Assembly: GCF_011039205.1 (NCBI RefSeq)
Contig: NZ_JAAKEL010000008.1
Coordinates: 1 to 64,000 of the forward strand
Length of the DNA stretch: 64,000 nucleotides
Reading direction: 5' to 3'
From: Dysgonomonas sp. ZJ279
GTDB taxonomy: Bacteria; Bacteroidota; Bacteroidia; Bacteroidales; Dysgonomonadaceae
In this document: in pieces, positions 46,468 to 56,356 of the stretch
Numbering within the stretch: position 1 is the first letter of the stretch
How the letters are laid out: each line of letters starts with the position of its first letter
Notes under the pieces: model-generated
Database searches by the model: none
Seen by the model: the letters and a program-made list of their open reading frames with translations, nothing else
Told to the model about the DNA's origin: nothing
Program-made: the position numbers and the translations under genes

Positions 46468-47115
46468 TTATTTATTATTCTCTAACCACTGTAAACGGCG
46501 TTGATCGGGTAGATGAGTCACCTTAAAGTTTTCAAATTTAGCTTCGAAGCCCTGACCGTCAGGACATGCCGCCATTAAACCTATCATAATGGGAACATTA
46601 TCTTGCAGATGTGCATTCCGCATCATTGTATAAGTTTCATCATCATACGAATAAAACAGCTCAACCGCATCTAGTCTGCGTACCGCTTTTACCCAAACAT
46701 AAGGAGGTACTTTATCCAGTTGAATCACACTCCAGTCACTTGTTTTATGTGTTACTACTGCACTGATATTCAATTTACCATCTACAAATTCGACACCGGC
46801 CTTGATCCAATTCTCATGATCGATACGAAGCATCAACCCCATCTGATCGAAACGAACCTTATAGTCTCCCGTAAGTTTTACCTTTACTTCGAACTCTCCA
46901 CCGTAAGTAGAATAATAAAACGGAGCATCATCTACCGTAAATCCGTAATGAGAAATACGCCAGTAGTCCGATTGTGGGGTGACATACATACTTAATGTTT
47001 TATCTTTTACATCCCATTTTTCAGGTTCGTTGAACCATTGCATTTTGTCGAGGCTCTGTGCCATCATTATTGGGGCTGAACAAGCCAAAAGAAGAGAAGC
47101 AATAATTTTTTTCAT
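46468..47115 (-). CDS. Secreted DUF1349 protein
   Basis: This 215-residue protein has a signal peptide (about 1-19). The DUF1349 core of a concanavalin-like fold contains GLMLRIDHENWIKAGVEFVDG (about 88-108) and WVKAVRRLDAVELFYSYDDETY. Family members often accompany glycan-degrading genes. Given the sulfatase and IclR neighbours it may bind or process a carbohydrate, but no catalytic residues are evident. Confidence 0.75.
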   Translation of the reverse strand: MKKIIASLLLACSAPIMMAQSLDKMQWFNEPEKWDVKDKTLSMYVTPQSDYWRISHYGFTVDDAPFYYSTYGGEFEVKVKLTGDYKVRFDQMGLMLRIDHENWIKAGVEFVDGKLNISAVVTHKTSDWSVIQLDKVPPYVWVKAVRRLDAVELFYSYDDETYTMMRNAHLQDNVPIMIGLMAACPDGQGFEAKFENFKVTHLPDQRRLQWLENNK

Positions 47116-47133
47116 GTTGTTGTTTTATAAATA

Positions 47134-47916
47134 TTATTTTGATTTTTTGTAACCTATATTATTCGATATAGCCAATCCTGCATCTATTATCAATTGTGCT
47201 ATTCTTGGTATTTCTGCTTCAGGAAGACGGCCTGCCGGACCCGATGTCCATATACATGCTATTACATTATAAGTTTCGTCAAAAATTGGTGCTGCAATAC
47301 AATGAACTCCCTGCACTGTTTCATTCAAGTCAACAGCATAACCCGCTTTCGCTATCCGAGCCAACTCTCCTTTTAATAAGTCTTTATCTGTGATTGTATA
47401 TTCGTTTATAGCTTCGGGTTGTAATTCCGATATTTTTTCGTTACGCTCTTTAGGCGATAAGAAAGCCAAAAGCACTTTACCCGGTGCAGTAGAATACAGA
47501 TTAAATCGCATCCCTCGTTTAAGGATAAAAACAAAATCGAGAGTACCAGTCACTTGCTCTAATAAAATAACTTCATCATTAAGTAAGGTTCCTATCATAA
47601 CCGATTCTCCGATCTCATCACTTAAGCGTTTCATATATTCCTTAGATCGCTCTATAATGTCGTAGCCACTTATTGCAGCAAGGCCAACTGAAAGAAGTTT
47701 ACGGGATAAAAAATAGCGAAAGCTGTCAGGCTCTTTTCCCAGATAGCCTAATTCCTGCAAATTAGTTGCAATTTTATAAATAGATGATTTAGGATAATGA
47801 AGCAAGTTTACAATTTCTTGCAACGTCAATCCTTTTTCATTTTTCGACAAAAGTTCAAGCAACTCCATCGATTTTGTAATCATCGAAACATTGTTTTTAT
47901 CTTCTTTTTCTTTCAT
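47134..47916 (-). CDS. IclR-family transcriptional regulator
   Basis: This 260-residue protein has an N-terminal winged helix (MELLELLSKNEKGLTLQEIVNLL, about 17-39; KSSIYKIATNLQELGYL) and the IclR effector-binding domain (LLEQVTGTLDF; APGKVLLAFL; ETVQGVHCIAAPIFD). It lies upstream of the DUF1349 and sulfatase genes on the same strand, 18 bases before the former, so it probably regulates this small glycan-desulfation locus. The ligand is unknown. Confidence 0.88.
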   Translation of the reverse strand: MKEKEDKNNVSMITKSMELLELLSKNEKGLTLQEIVNLLHYPKSSIYKIATNLQELGYLGKEPDSFRYFLSRKLLSVGLAAISGYDIIERSKEYMKRLSDEIGESVMIGTLLNDEVILLEQVTGTLDFVFILKRGMRFNLYSTAPGKVLLAFLSPKERNEKISELQPEAINEYTITDKDLLKGELARIAKAGYAVDLNETVQGVHCIAAPIFDETYNVIACIWTSGPAGRLPEAEIPRIAQLIIDAGLAISNNIGYKKSK

Positions 47917-48210
47917 TCTCGATCACATATATAAACAAAAACAGCAAACAGTTTCCATATATAAATATGATTCCTATTTGTGTTTAAAAGTATATTATAT
48001 TATGATAAGATGAAAATATTTTGTTGAAAAATAACAAATTTATAGGGAAGGTGAGGGGAAGATGCAATTTTCAACACATATACTTAAGGTATTACAATAC
48101 ACACTATCTGCAAGGAATAAAATATCCCTAACAACTTACTTTATAATAATATATTCTTGATTAAATATTGAAAATAGACAACCTATCCTACGACACAAGG
48201 CTTATGGGCT

Positions 48211-48633
48211 TCATTCCTCATCTTTAGCTCCATCATGTACATCTGTATAAACAATCAGACCTGTTCTGAATGCATTAATTAAGATTTCTTTATCTTCTAT
48301 ATCTTTTCGGAGTCTTTCATTTTCCTTCTCCAATTGCAGGATGTACTTATCCTTATAATCAGACCCATATTGTGGAGTTTTTGTTTCTGATACAATCCCT
48401 ACTGAACTATTTTTCGTTGATGATTCTTTGTATGCTTTTCCATTACCTGTAAGTAACCATTCTAAGTTAATATCCGGTAAGACTAATAATATATTTTCGA
48501 TTGCATTTGAATTCAAAGGCGTTCCTTTTGCTTTTCCTCTAAAGTTAGCAGAAGTCATACCGATTCTTGCAAAAAACTCCTCTTTAGCAAGACCCTTATC
48601 TTCAATTATTTGTATTATTCTTTCTTTAATCAT
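48211..48633 (-). CDS. Phage-repressor-like HTH protein
   Basis: A protein of about 140 residues. The N-terminal helix-turn-helix (IIQIIEDKGLAKEEFFARIG, about 5-24) is followed by LPDINLEWLLTGNGKAY, a signature of CI-like repressors in Bacteroidota. A C-terminal coiled coil follows (YILQLEKENERLRKDIEDKE). There is no peptidase domain. I use the ATG at 48631-48633. It is divergent from a small HTH gene with two identical operator-like repeats between them. Confidence 0.75.
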   Translation of the reverse strand: MIKERIIQIIEDKGLAKEEFFARIGMTSANFRGKAKGTPLNSNAIENILLVLPDINLEWLLTGNGKAYKESSTKNSSVGIVSETKTPQYGSDYKDKYILQLEKENERLRKDIEDKEILINAFRTGLIVYTDVHDGAKDEE

Positions 48634-48636
48634 AGA

Positions 48637-48684
48637 AAATATATTTTCAATATCGCTTGCATTTAGTAAATATATTTTCAATAT
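48637..48684. promoter_or_regulatory. Two identical 17-base operator-like repeats
   Basis: AAATATATTTTCAATAT occurs at 48637-48653 and again at 48668-48684, 31 bases apart (about three helical turns). Both lie in the intergenic region of the divergent regulator pair. The core is partly palindromic. The second copy overlaps a -7-like box (AATATTTG) for the rightward gene. Confidence 0.6.
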
Positions 48685-48737
48685 TTGTAACTGCAAGAAA
48701 GGCAAATGTAAGAAATCAATCATAAACTGTATGCAAA

Positions 48738-48941
48738 ATGAATACAAAAAAGTTTACAACAGAAGAACTAAGTGAGTTAAAATTATCCTCAATTGCAAAA
48801 AAACATGGTTGCACAACCGGTTATGTACGCCATGTTTTAACAGGTGTGCGCGAACGAAAATCTGTATTAGCACAGAAAATAGTGAAGGATGTAATGGATA
48901 TGGTCGAAATCTTGGAGCGCGAAACAAAAATAATGGTATGA
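48738..48941 (+). CDS. Small helix-turn-helix protein, divergent partner
   Basis: This 67-residue basic protein contains LSSIAKKHGCTTGYVRHVLTGVRER, a helix-turn-helix of Cro or transposon-regulator type. It is divergent from the CI-like repressor at 48211-48633, and the arrangement recalls a phage immunity switch, without other phage genes nearby. Function is inferred from fold and arrangement only. Confidence 0.6.
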   Translation: MNTKKFTTEELSELKLSSIAKKHGCTTGYVRHVLTGVRERKSVLAQKIVKDVMDMVEILERETKIMV

Positions 48942-49050
48942 AAAAGATATGAGCTATGAAAAAACCTTATTAATTTGAAATTAACACCTATACTATCCAA
49001 CTTTTTTTTGAAACTACAAACCTAAAATCAATTTTATGAAATATAAAAAA

Positions 49051-49076
49051 AGACCAATTAATAAATTAACTGGTCT
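49051..49076 (-). terminator. Terminator of clpB
   Basis: AGACCAATTAAT (49051-49062) pairs with ATTAACTGGTCT (49065-49076, one mismatch) and is followed by a T-run on the minus strand (TTTTTTTATATT). Confidence 0.65.
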
Positions 49077-49099
49077 TCATCACTAAAATATAGTTTTAC

Positions 49100-51688
49100 T
49101 TAATTTCGGAATTCTAATTCTCCGTTTTTTTCATCAATAACAATTGGATTCGATTTATCGATGGTTCCGGCAAGTAGTTTCTTCGACAAATTGTCTAATA
49201 CAAGTCGTTGAATAACTCGCTTCACAGGGCGCGCTCCAAATTCAGGATCAAATCCTTCGTGAGCAATCCATGTTATGGCTGCATCTGTAAATTCTAGTTT
49301 CACATTGCTGGTCCGCAACATTTTGACTATGCCATCCAACTGAATGCGTACCACTTGTGCTATTTCACTTTCTTTCAGTGGCTCAAACATAATAATTTCA
49401 TCGATACGATTCAGGAACTCGGGACGAATAGTCGATTTCAACATACTCAACACTTCATTTCTTGTCTTATCCACTACCTCTTCATGATTATCTTTTGTTA
49501 TTGTAGCAAAGTTTTCACGAATGAGAGCCGATCCCATGTTCGATGTCATAATAATTATCGTATTTTTAAAGTTCACAACACGACCTTTATTATCCGTCAA
49601 ACGACCATCATCCAATACTTGCAATAAGATATTGAATACATCGGGATGCGCTTTTTCTATTTCATCGAACAAAACCACCGAATACGGCTTACGTCGAATA
49701 GCCTCCGTCAACTGACCACCTTCGTCATAACCTACATATCCCGGAGGTGCACCGATAAGACGAGTAGCACTGAATTTCTCCTGATACTCACTCATATCTA
49801 TACGGGTCATCATATTCTCATCATCGAACAAGAATTCGGCAAGCGCTTTTGCCAACTCTGTTTTACCGACACCGGTTGTACCTAAGAAAATGAATGAACC
49901 TATCGGGCGTTTCGGATCTTGTAATCCTGCACGGCTACGGCGTATTGCATTCGATATAGCAGAGATAGCCTCCTCTTGACCAACTACACGTCTGTGTAAT
50001 TCATCTTCAAGATTCAGAAGTTTATCTTTCTCGCTTTGCATCATCTTATTCACCGGAATACCAGTCCAGCGAGAAACTACATCAGCAATATCGACAGAAT
50101 CTACTTCTTCTTTTATCATAGCTCTGCCACCTTGCATACTGTGCAATTGAGACTGTAGCTTTTCTATTTCTGTTTCCAGTTCTTTTAGTTTGCCGTAACG
50201 CAACTCGGCTACTTTACCATAGTCACCCTCTCGCTCGGCTTTATCAGCCTGAAATTTAGCATCCTCTATATCAATCTTATTTTGCTGAATCTTATTAATG
50301 ACATCCTTTTCTGATTGCCACTTAGCCTTCAACTCTTTTTCTTCTTCTTTAAGCGAACTTATTTCTTTACTCAATTCCGCTTCCTTATTTTTATCATTCT
50401 CACGCTTGATAGCCTCTCTTTCTATTTCCAATTGTTTGATACGGCGACTCTTTTCATCCAGTTCCTCAGGAACGGAATCCACTTCCATCCTCAATTTGGC
50501 TGCCGCTTCATCCATCAAGTCAATAGCTTTATCGGGCAAGAAACGATCGGTAATATAACGTGATGACAATTGCACAGCAGCAATTATAGCCTCATCTTTA
50601 ATACGCACCTTATGATGATTCTCATACCTTTCTTTCAATCCGCGCAAGATGGATATTGCATCCAACTCGCTCGGCTCATCAACCATCACTATTTGGAAAC
50701 GGCGTTCAAGAGCTTTGTCCTTCTCGAAATACTTTTGGTATTCATCCAAAGTAGTTGCACCTATTGCACGTAATTCTCCACGAGCAAGAGCAGGCTTCAA
50801 TATATTAGCTGCATCCATCGCACCTTCGCCTTTACCTGCACCAACAAGGGTATGTATCTCATCTATAAATAATATAATCTCGCCCTCGGCTTTGATTACT
50901 TCGTTCACAACTGATTTCAGACGTTCTTCGAATTCTCCTTTATACTTAGCCCCTGCAACCAAAGCACCCATATCTAAAGAATAGATTTGCTTGCTTCGCA
51001 AATTATCGGGTACGTCACCACGGATTATACGATGAGCCAGCCCTTCGGCAATAGCTGTTTTACCCGTACCGGGTTCACCTATCAATATAGGATTATTCTT
51101 TGTACGACGACTGAGGATTTGAAGCACACGGCGAATTTCCTCATCACGGCCAATTACCGGATCGAGCTTACCATCACGAGCTTGTTGAGTAAGGTTGATC
51201 GCAAATTTCTCTAGCGACTGATAAGTATCTTCTGCCGACTGGCTAGTTACATTATTACCTTTTCGCAACTCATTAATTGCCAGTTGTAATTCTTTTTCAG
51301 TAATACCTGCATCTTTTAATAGCTGAGAAGCAGAACTCTTTTCAGACAAAAGGCCTAACAACAGATGCTCGATAGAGACATACTGATCGCCCATCTTTTT
51401 AGCATAGTCCACAGCTTTATCAAGCGCAGCATTGCTCTCACGACTCAAATAAGGTTCGCCACCCGAAACTTTCGGATAGAGGTCTATTTCCTTACCAAGC
51501 AATGAGGTTAAATGTCCGGCATTTGTTCCCAACTTTTGAAAAAGGAAATTAACAATATTCTCGCCCGTCATTATCGTAGCCATAAGGATATGAGCAGGTT
51601 CGATAGCTTGTTGATTTTTCTCTTTCACTATCTCAATCGCTTTTTGAATAGATTCTTGAGACTTAATTGTAAAATTGTTGAAATTCAT
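49100..51688 (-). CDS. clpB: ATP-dependent disaggregase ClpB
   Basis: This 862-residue hexameric Hsp100 protein has a Clp N domain (about 1-145). NBD1 follows with [13 protein letters not shown] and [10 protein letters not shown]. The coiled-coil middle domain (about 400-520) is rich in Lys and Glu. NBD2 follows with [14 protein letters not shown] and [13 protein letters not shown]. It rescues aggregated proteins with DnaK. There is no ClpP-binding loop, as expected. Cytoplasmic. Monocistronic, with its own terminator. Confidence 0.97.
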   Translation of the reverse strand: MNFNNFTIKSQESIQKAIEIVKEKNQQAIEPAHILMATIMTGENIVNFLFQKLGTNAGHLTSLLGKEIDLYPKVSGGEPYLSRESNAALDKAVDYAKKMGDQYVSIEHLLLGLLSEKSSASQLLKDAGITEKELQLAINELRKGNNVTSQSAEDTYQSLEKFAINLTQQARDGKLDPVIGRDEEIRRVLQILSRRTKNNPILIGEPGTGKTAIAEGLAHRIIRGDVPDNLRSKQIYSLDMGALVAGAKYKGEFEERLKSVVNEVIKAEGEIILFIDEIHTLVGAGKGEGAMDAANILKPALARGELRAIGATTLDEYQKYFEKDKALERRFQIVMVDEPSELDAISILRGLKERYENHHKVRIKDEAIIAAVQLSSRYITDRFLPDKAIDLMDEAAAKLRMEVDSVPEELDEKSRRIKQLEIEREAIKRENDKNKEAELSKEISSLKEEEKELKAKWQSEKDVINKIQQNKIDIEDAKFQADKAEREGDYGKVAELRYGKLKELETEIEKLQSQLHSMQGGRAMIKEEVDSVDIADVVSRWTGIPVNKMMQSEKDKLLNLEDELHRRVVGQEEAISAISNAIRRSRAGLQDPKRPIGSFIFLGTTGVGKTELAKALAEFLFDDENMMTRIDMSEYQEKFSATRLIGAPPGYVGYDEGGQLTEAIRRKPYSVVLFDEIEKAHPDVFNILLQVLDDGRLTDNKGRVVNFKNTIIIMTSNMGSALIRENFATITKDNHEEVVDKTRNEVLSMLKSTIRPEFLNRIDEIIMFEPLKESEIAQVVRIQLDGIVKMLRTSNVKLEFTDAAITWIAHEGFDPEFGARPVKRVIQRLVLDNLSKKLLAGTIDKSNPIVIDEKNGELEFRN

Positions 51689-51843
51689 ATATTTATTCTC
51701 CTTTCTTATTCTAATTTATATAACAATTATTTGATAATGAACGTTCAAATAATTTGCCAAACAATGTTTTATGACAGATTGTCAGTGAATTTTTAATCTA
51801 AAATATATATTGCCTTGAGAATAATTATTTAATAAGACTTTCT

Positions 51844-51851
51844 TACCTTTG
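51844..51851 (+). promoter_or_regulatory. -7 promoter box for the trans-sulfuration-family gene
   Basis: TACCTTTG matches TAnnTTTG, 27 bases before the ATG at 51879. Confidence 0.65.
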
Positions 51852-51878
51852 ATCTAAAATTAAAAAGGTATAAAGATT

Positions 51879-53141
51879 ATGTCACAGGAAGATTGTAAAA
51901 ATGAGAAATTCTCGACTCGAATCATTAGCGAAAAGTTCAAGAAACCCGATATACATGGAGCAATCGGCATGCCTATATACCGCAATGCTGCCTTCGAATT
52001 TCCCAATTCGGAGAGTATAGCAGCAGCATTTCAGAACAGAGAAGAAATTACATCGCATACATATTCGCGCATAACCAATCCATCGGTAGAAAATCTGGAG
52101 CGAAAAATACAAGCAGCCTCAGGTGCAGAAAGCGTAATGGCTCTGGCTTCGGGAATGGCTGCAATATCGAATACATTCTTCACTCTAGCATATGCAGGAA
52201 GCAATATAGTTACCTCGCCTCACCTGTTCGGAAATACATTTTCGATATTAAAATTTACATTGGCAGAATTTGACGTAGAAGTTCGCTTTGTAAACACCGA
52301 CGACATGGAAGAAATAGCCTCTGCTATCGACCAAAATACATGCGCATTTTTTTGCGAACTGATTACTAACCCACATATGGAAGTTGCCAATCTAACCGAG
52401 ATTTCTAAATTGCTAAGAACCCGCAATATTCCTATGATTGTAGACTCGACCATTATACCTTGGTGTGGCTTCAATGCAAAGGAAGCAGGCGTCGACATAG
52501 AGGTGGTTTCGACGACAAAATACATATCAGGAGGCGCAACCAGTATCGGTGGTGCGATCCTAGACTACGGCACTTTCAACTGGGCACATAACCGAAAATT
52601 GAATAAGGTTGCCAAGAGTAGCGAAATGTCTAAATTTTCATTCAAATTAAAACGCGAAATAGCACGAAACATCGGAGCATGTATGGATCCCGACACTGCA
52701 TACTTACAGGCGCTAGGAATGGAATCTTTACAATTGCGGTTCGAAAGAATGGCCGACTCGGCATACGAATTAGCACAATTTCTTTCGCAGCAAAAAGATA
52801 TTCTGAAAGTAAATTATCCGAAACTGGAAAGTTCAGCTTACAAAGAGGTATCTGACAGCTTGTTTTCGTCTAATCCGGGAGCTATGCTTACTTTCAGCCT
52901 CGAGTCTAAAGACGCTTGCTACAAATTCATGGATCAGCTGCAAACTATCAGACGCGCAACCAATTTGTTCGATAATAAAACGCTTATAATACATCCTGAA
53001 TCTACGATATATGGCACATTCTCATCAGAGATGAAATCCGTTATGGGTATAGAAGATAACCTACTCCGATTGTCAGTGGGCTTAGAAGATGTGAACGATT
53101 TGAAAGGGGATATCATTCAAGCATTGAAATCCTTACATTAA
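51879..53141 (+). CDS. Cys/Met-metabolism PLP-dependent enzyme (OAH sulfhydrylase-like)
   Basis: This 420-residue fold-type I enzyme has the PLP Lys in VVSTTKYISGGATSIGG (about 210-226), SGMAAISN (phosphate site), and YSRITNPSVENLE near the N-terminus. The position corresponding to the methionine gamma-lyase Cys is Asn (HLFGNTFS), so an elimination of the methionine gamma-lyase type is less likely. Sulfhydrylation of O-acetylhomoserine, or a related gamma-replacement, is more likely. Cytoplasmic. Exact substrate uncertain. Confidence 0.82.
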   Translation: MSQEDCKNEKFSTRIISEKFKKPDIHGAIGMPIYRNAAFEFPNSESIAAAFQNREEITSHTYSRITNPSVENLERKIQAASGAESVMALASGMAAISNTFFTLAYAGSNIVTSPHLFGNTFSILKFTLAEFDVEVRFVNTDDMEEIASAIDQNTCAFFCELITNPHMEVANLTEISKLLRTRNIPMIVDSTIIPWCGFNAKEAGVDIEVVSTTKYISGGATSIGGAILDYGTFNWAHNRKLNKVAKSSEMSKFSFKLKREIARNIGACMDPDTAYLQALGMESLQLRFERMADSAYELAQFLSQQKDILKVNYPKLESSAYKEVSDSLFSSNPGAMLTFSLESKDACYKFMDQLQTIRRATNLFDNKTLIIHPESTIYGTFSSEMKSVMGIEDNLLRLSVGLEDVNDLKGDIIQALKSLH

Positions 53142-53188
53142 TTTGTCTTAAATGTAAGGAATGATTACAATACGAACGAAAAAAGTCT

Positions 53189-53196
53189 TACCTTTG
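53189..53196 (+). promoter_or_regulatory. -7 promoter box for aroQ-pyk
   Basis: TACCTTTG matches TAnnTTTG, 51 bases before the aroQ ATG at 53248. Confidence 0.65.
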
Positions 53197-53247
53197 TTCT
53201 CCTAAACTGAACAGGAAAAGGTACTCACTTCTAAGTGATTGATTGAT

Positions 53248-53682
53248 ATGAAAATACAGATAATAAACGGACCCAATCTGAATTTATTAGGCAAAAGAGA
53301 GCCTGATATCTACGGAAACGCTTCTTTTGATACATACTTCACTCAATTACAACAATTATTTGGTTCAGAATGTGAGTTGCATTATTTCCAATCCAATCAC
53401 GAAGGGGCAATAATAGATAAGATACACGATGTCGGGTTTTCGTATGACGGTATAGTTCTTAATGCAGGTGCGTATACACACACGTCTATTGCCATACACG
53501 ACGCGATAAAAGCGGTGACAACTCCAACAATAGAGGTACACATATCAAACATACATACACGCGAAGAATTTCGCCACAAATCGATGATAGCACCGGCCTG
53601 CAAAGGTTCTGTAGTCGGATTAGGCTTATTCTCATACGAACTTGCCGTTCGTTATTTCGCAATAAATACTCTAAGCATTTAA
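53248..53682 (+). CDS. aroQ: 3-dehydroquinate dehydratase, type II
   Basis: This protein of about 144 residues catalyses the third step of the shikimate pathway. The motifs are IINGPNLNLLGKREPDIYG (catalytic Tyr), FQSNHEGAIIDKI, LNAGAYTHTSIAIHDAI and VEVHISN-like IEVHISNIHTREEFRHKS (His and Arg of the active site). I use the ATG at 53248 and not the TTG three codons upstream. It is followed by pyk after 37 bases. Confidence 0.95.
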   Translation: MKIQIINGPNLNLLGKREPDIYGNASFDTYFTQLQQLFGSECELHYFQSNHEGAIIDKIHDVGFSYDGIVLNAGAYTHTSIAIHDAIKAVTTPTIEVHISNIHTREEFRHKSMIAPACKGSVVGLGLFSYELAVRYFAINTLSI

Positions 53683-53719
53683 AATATATAACTATATACA
53701 ATTAAACTATTTTACTTTT

Positions 53720-55186
53720 ATGACTAAGAAAAAGACGAAAATTGTTGCTACAATTTCAGACATGCGTTGCGATGTTGATTTTATTCAGTCGTTGTATAAT
53801 GAAGGAATCAATGTTGTGAGAATGAACTCGGCTCACATGACCGAAGAGGGATTTGTTAAAGTAATAACAAACGTACGTGCGGTATCTAAAACTATTGGTA
53901 TCATGATGGATACTAAAGGTCCTGAAATACGTACAACTGCAACTACTACAGGTGAGAAAATCGTTGTTAAAACAGGTGACAAATTAAGAGTTATCGGCGA
54001 CATCAACGTACTATCTGCCGCTGAACAAATTTCTGTGTCATACCCAAGTATAGTAAAAGATGTTTCTGTAGGAAACCTTCTTCTTATCGACGATGGTGAA
54101 ACAGCACTTAAAGTTATCGAAAAAACTGCTGATGCATTGATCGTTGAAGTACAAAACGATGGTACTATCGGAAGTCGCAAGAGCGTTAACATCCCTGGTG
54201 TTAGCATCAACTTGCCTTCAATCACTGAAAAAGATAAAAAATGTATCGAAATTGCTATCAAATATGGTGCGGACTTTATTGCTCACTCATTTGTTAGACA
54301 TAAAGGTGACGTATTAGATGTTCAAAAAATCCTTGATGCTCACAACAGCGATATCAAAATCATTGCTAAAATTGAAAACCAAGAAGGTGTTGATAACATC
54401 GACGAAATCTACGAATATGCTTATGGCGTAATGGTAGCTCGTGGTGACCTAGGTATTGAAGTTCCACAAGAAAAAATCCCTGGAATCCAACGCTTACTTA
54501 TCCGTAAGGCTATAGAATACAAAAAACCGGTTATCGTTGCTACTCAAATGTTGCATACTATGATCGAAAATCCTCGTCCGACTCGTGCCGAAGTTGCCGA
54601 TATTGCAAATGCAGTATATTACGGAACTGATGCTGTGATGTTGAGCGGAGAAACTGCTTATGGTAAATACCCAATCGAAGCTGTTCGCACAATGGCTCAG
54701 GTAGCTGCTGCTGCAGAAGAATCTAAACTAGAAGAAAAAGTAACTCCGGTTCCTTTCAAAGACGAAGAGTATGACACTACTTCATTCTTAGCTAAACAAG
54801 CTGTAAAAGCTGCCACTCAACTAGGAATTAGCGCTATTATCACTGATAGCTTCACAGGTCGCACTGCTCGTACTCTAGCTGCTTTCCGTAGCAAGAGCCC
54901 AGTATTTGCTATCTGCTGTAAAGAAGAAGTTGCTCGTCAACTATCTGTATGCTATGGTGTACATGCATCTCACCAAGAATCGACAGGTTTCACTACTCAC
55001 AAGCATAAAGAATATTTCTTGAAAGCTCTTAACCACATGTTAGATCTTAAAGCTATCACTAAACAAGATGATGTTGCTTATCTAAGCGGATCATTTGGTG
55101 AAGGTAAAGGAACATCTTTCCTTGAAATCAACAATGTAGGTCGTGTAGTAGATTCTAAAGATGCTTTCGAAGTACCAGTTGATTGA
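53720..55186 (+). CDS. pyk: Pyruvate kinase
   Basis: This 488-residue enzyme makes pyruvate and ATP from phosphoenolpyruvate and ADP. Visible are NVVRMNSAHMT (substrate loop), IMMDTKGPEIRTT, KIENQEGVDNIDE, and VMVARGDLGIEVP, followed by KPVIVATQML and PTRAEVADIANAVYYGTDAVMLSGETA (shown in two parts by family motif). The N-terminal loop reads ISDMRCDVDF in place of the usual GPAS segment, a Bacteroidota trait. A clear terminator follows. Confidence 0.96.
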   Translation: MTKKKTKIVATISDMRCDVDFIQSLYNEGINVVRMNSAHMTEEGFVKVITNVRAVSKTIGIMMDTKGPEIRTTATTTGEKIVVKTGDKLRVIGDINVLSAAEQISVSYPSIVKDVSVGNLLLIDDGETALKVIEKTADALIVEVQNDGTIGSRKSVNIPGVSINLPSITEKDKKCIEIAIKYGADFIAHSFVRHKGDVLDVQKILDAHNSDIKIIAKIENQEGVDNIDEIYEYAYGVMVARGDLGIEVPQEKIPGIQRLLIRKAIEYKKPVIVATQMLHTMIENPRPTRAEVADIANAVYYGTDAVMLSGETAYGKYPIEAVRTMAQVAAAAEESKLEEKVTPVPFKDEEYDTTSFLAKQAVKAATQLGISAIITDSFTGRTARTLAAFRSKSPVFAICCKEEVARQLSVCYGVHASHQESTGFTTHKHKEYFLKALNHMLDLKAITKQDDVAYLSGSFGEGKGTSFLEINNVGRVVDSKDAFEVPVD

Positions 55187-55220
55187 CTGTTAAGAATAGA
55201 AATTAATCTATAATATTAAA

Positions 55221-55260
55221 TGAGATAATAACAGCTTTGTTATTATCTCATTTGTTTTTA
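55221..55260 (+). terminator. Terminator of pyk
   Basis: TGAGATAATAAC (55221-55232) pairs perfectly with GTTATTATCTCA (55239-55250), followed by TTTGTTTTTA. Confidence 0.8.
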
Positions 55261-55280
55261 TGGAGATTTAAATTGAATCA

Positions 55281-55288
55281 TTAGCTTT
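55281..55288 (+). promoter_or_regulatory. -7 promoter box for the O-methyltransferase gene
   Basis: TAGCTTTG matches TAnnTTTG, 20 bases before the ATG at 55309. It gives the gene its own transcript after the pyk terminator. Confidence 0.55.
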
Positions 55289-55308
55289 GTGAAACATTAA
55301 AATGAGTT

Positions 55309-55953
55309 ATGAGTTTAGAACACGATGAGGCAATAGAAAATTACATCCTTTCCCATATAGATGAGGAAGGTGATTTATTGAAACAACTGAACAGAGATGC
55401 CCATGTCAATCTACTTCGCCCACGCATGTTATCAGGGCATCTGCAAGGGCGATTACTAAAAATGTTCTGCCGGCTGATACAACCAAAATACATTCTCGAA
55501 ATAGGTACCTACACTGGCTATGCAACTCTATGTCTAGCAGAAGGAGCTACTGACGATGCCGAAATACATACATTAGAAGTAAATGATGAACTGGAAGATT
55601 TTATTCTGAAATACTTACATCAAACTAAATTAAAAGATAAAATACATCTGCATATAGGTGATGCTATGGAAATAATACCGACCATCGATTGCACTTTCGA
55701 TCTGGTATTTATCGATGCCAATAAGCGTACTTACATCGAATATTACGATCTCATTTTTGACAAAGTTCGCTCGGGAGGCTTGATCATAGCAGATAATACA
55801 CTTTGGGATGGTAAAGTATTGGATACAGCGAAGCCTTCGGATAAGCAGACAATCGGCATTCAAAAATTCAATGACATGATAGCAAAAGATAGTCGTGTAG
55901 AGAAAGTTATTTTACCCATGCGAGACGGATTAACACTGATTTGGAAAAAATAA
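55309..55953 (+). CDS. SAM-dependent O-methyltransferase (class I, COMT-like)
   Basis: This 214-residue protein has the SAM-binding motif ILEIGTYTGYATLCLAEG (about 63-80), HTLEVNDEL (ribose contact), and the metal and catalytic LVFIDANKRTYIEYYD and GGLIIADNTLWDGKV. It belongs to the O-methyltransferase family 3 related to catechol methyltransferases. The substrate is unknown. The gene sits in the conserved Bacteroidales cluster between pyk and rbfA. Confidence 0.9.
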   Translation: MSLEHDEAIENYILSHIDEEGDLLKQLNRDAHVNLLRPRMLSGHLQGRLLKMFCRLIQPKYILEIGTYTGYATLCLAEGATDDAEIHTLEVNDELEDFILKYLHQTKLKDKIHLHIGDAMEIIPTIDCTFDLVFIDANKRTYIEYYDLIFDKVRSGGLIIADNTLWDGKVLDTAKPSDKQTIGIQKFNDMIAKDSRVEKVILPMRDGLTLIWKK

Positions 55954-55977
55954 TTCTTTCAGAAACTATTTACTGCT

Positions 55978-55985
55978 TACCTTTG
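55978..55985 (+). promoter_or_regulatory. -7 promoter box for rbfA
   Basis: TACCTTTG matches TAnnTTTG, 15 bases before the rbfA ATG at 56001, so the leader would be very short. Confidence 0.6.
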
Positions 55986-56000
55986 TAAAAAATAAAAACA

Positions 56001-56354
56001 ATGGAATCAACAAGACAACAAAAAATAAACAGACTCATTCAGAAAGAAATGGGTGAGATATTTCTGAAAGATGCACGCCTGATGCAAGGCATTCTTATAT
56101 CGGTAAGCGAAGTACGCGTAAGTCCAGATTTGGGCTTGGCGAAGGTCTACCTAAGTATTTTCCCTTCTGAAAAAGGCAAGGAATTGGTAGAGAATATAAA
56201 AGCAAATATGAAAGCTGTTCGCTTCGAATTAGGACAACGCCTTGGCAAACAGCTAAGAATAATACCCGAATTGGCTTTCTATCTGGATAATTCGCTTGAC
56301 CATCTTGAAAATATAGATAAATTGTTAGGCACAAATAACAAGCCAGAAGAGTAA
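56001..56354 (+). CDS. rbfA: 30S ribosome-binding factor RbfA
   Basis: This 117-residue KH-fold protein assists late 30S subunit maturation and 16S rRNA 5' end processing. Family motifs are RQQKINRLIQKEMGEIF, ISVSEVRVSPDLGLAKVYLS and the C-terminal LRIIPELAFYLDNSLD. The ABC permease gene starts two bases past its stop. Confidence 0.93.
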   Translation: MESTRQQKINRLIQKEMGEIFLKDARLMQGILISVSEVRVSPDLGLAKVYLSIFPSEKGKELVENIKANMKAVRFELGQRLGKQLRIIPELAFYLDNSLDHLENIDKLLGTNNKPEE

Positions 56355-56356
56355 AT

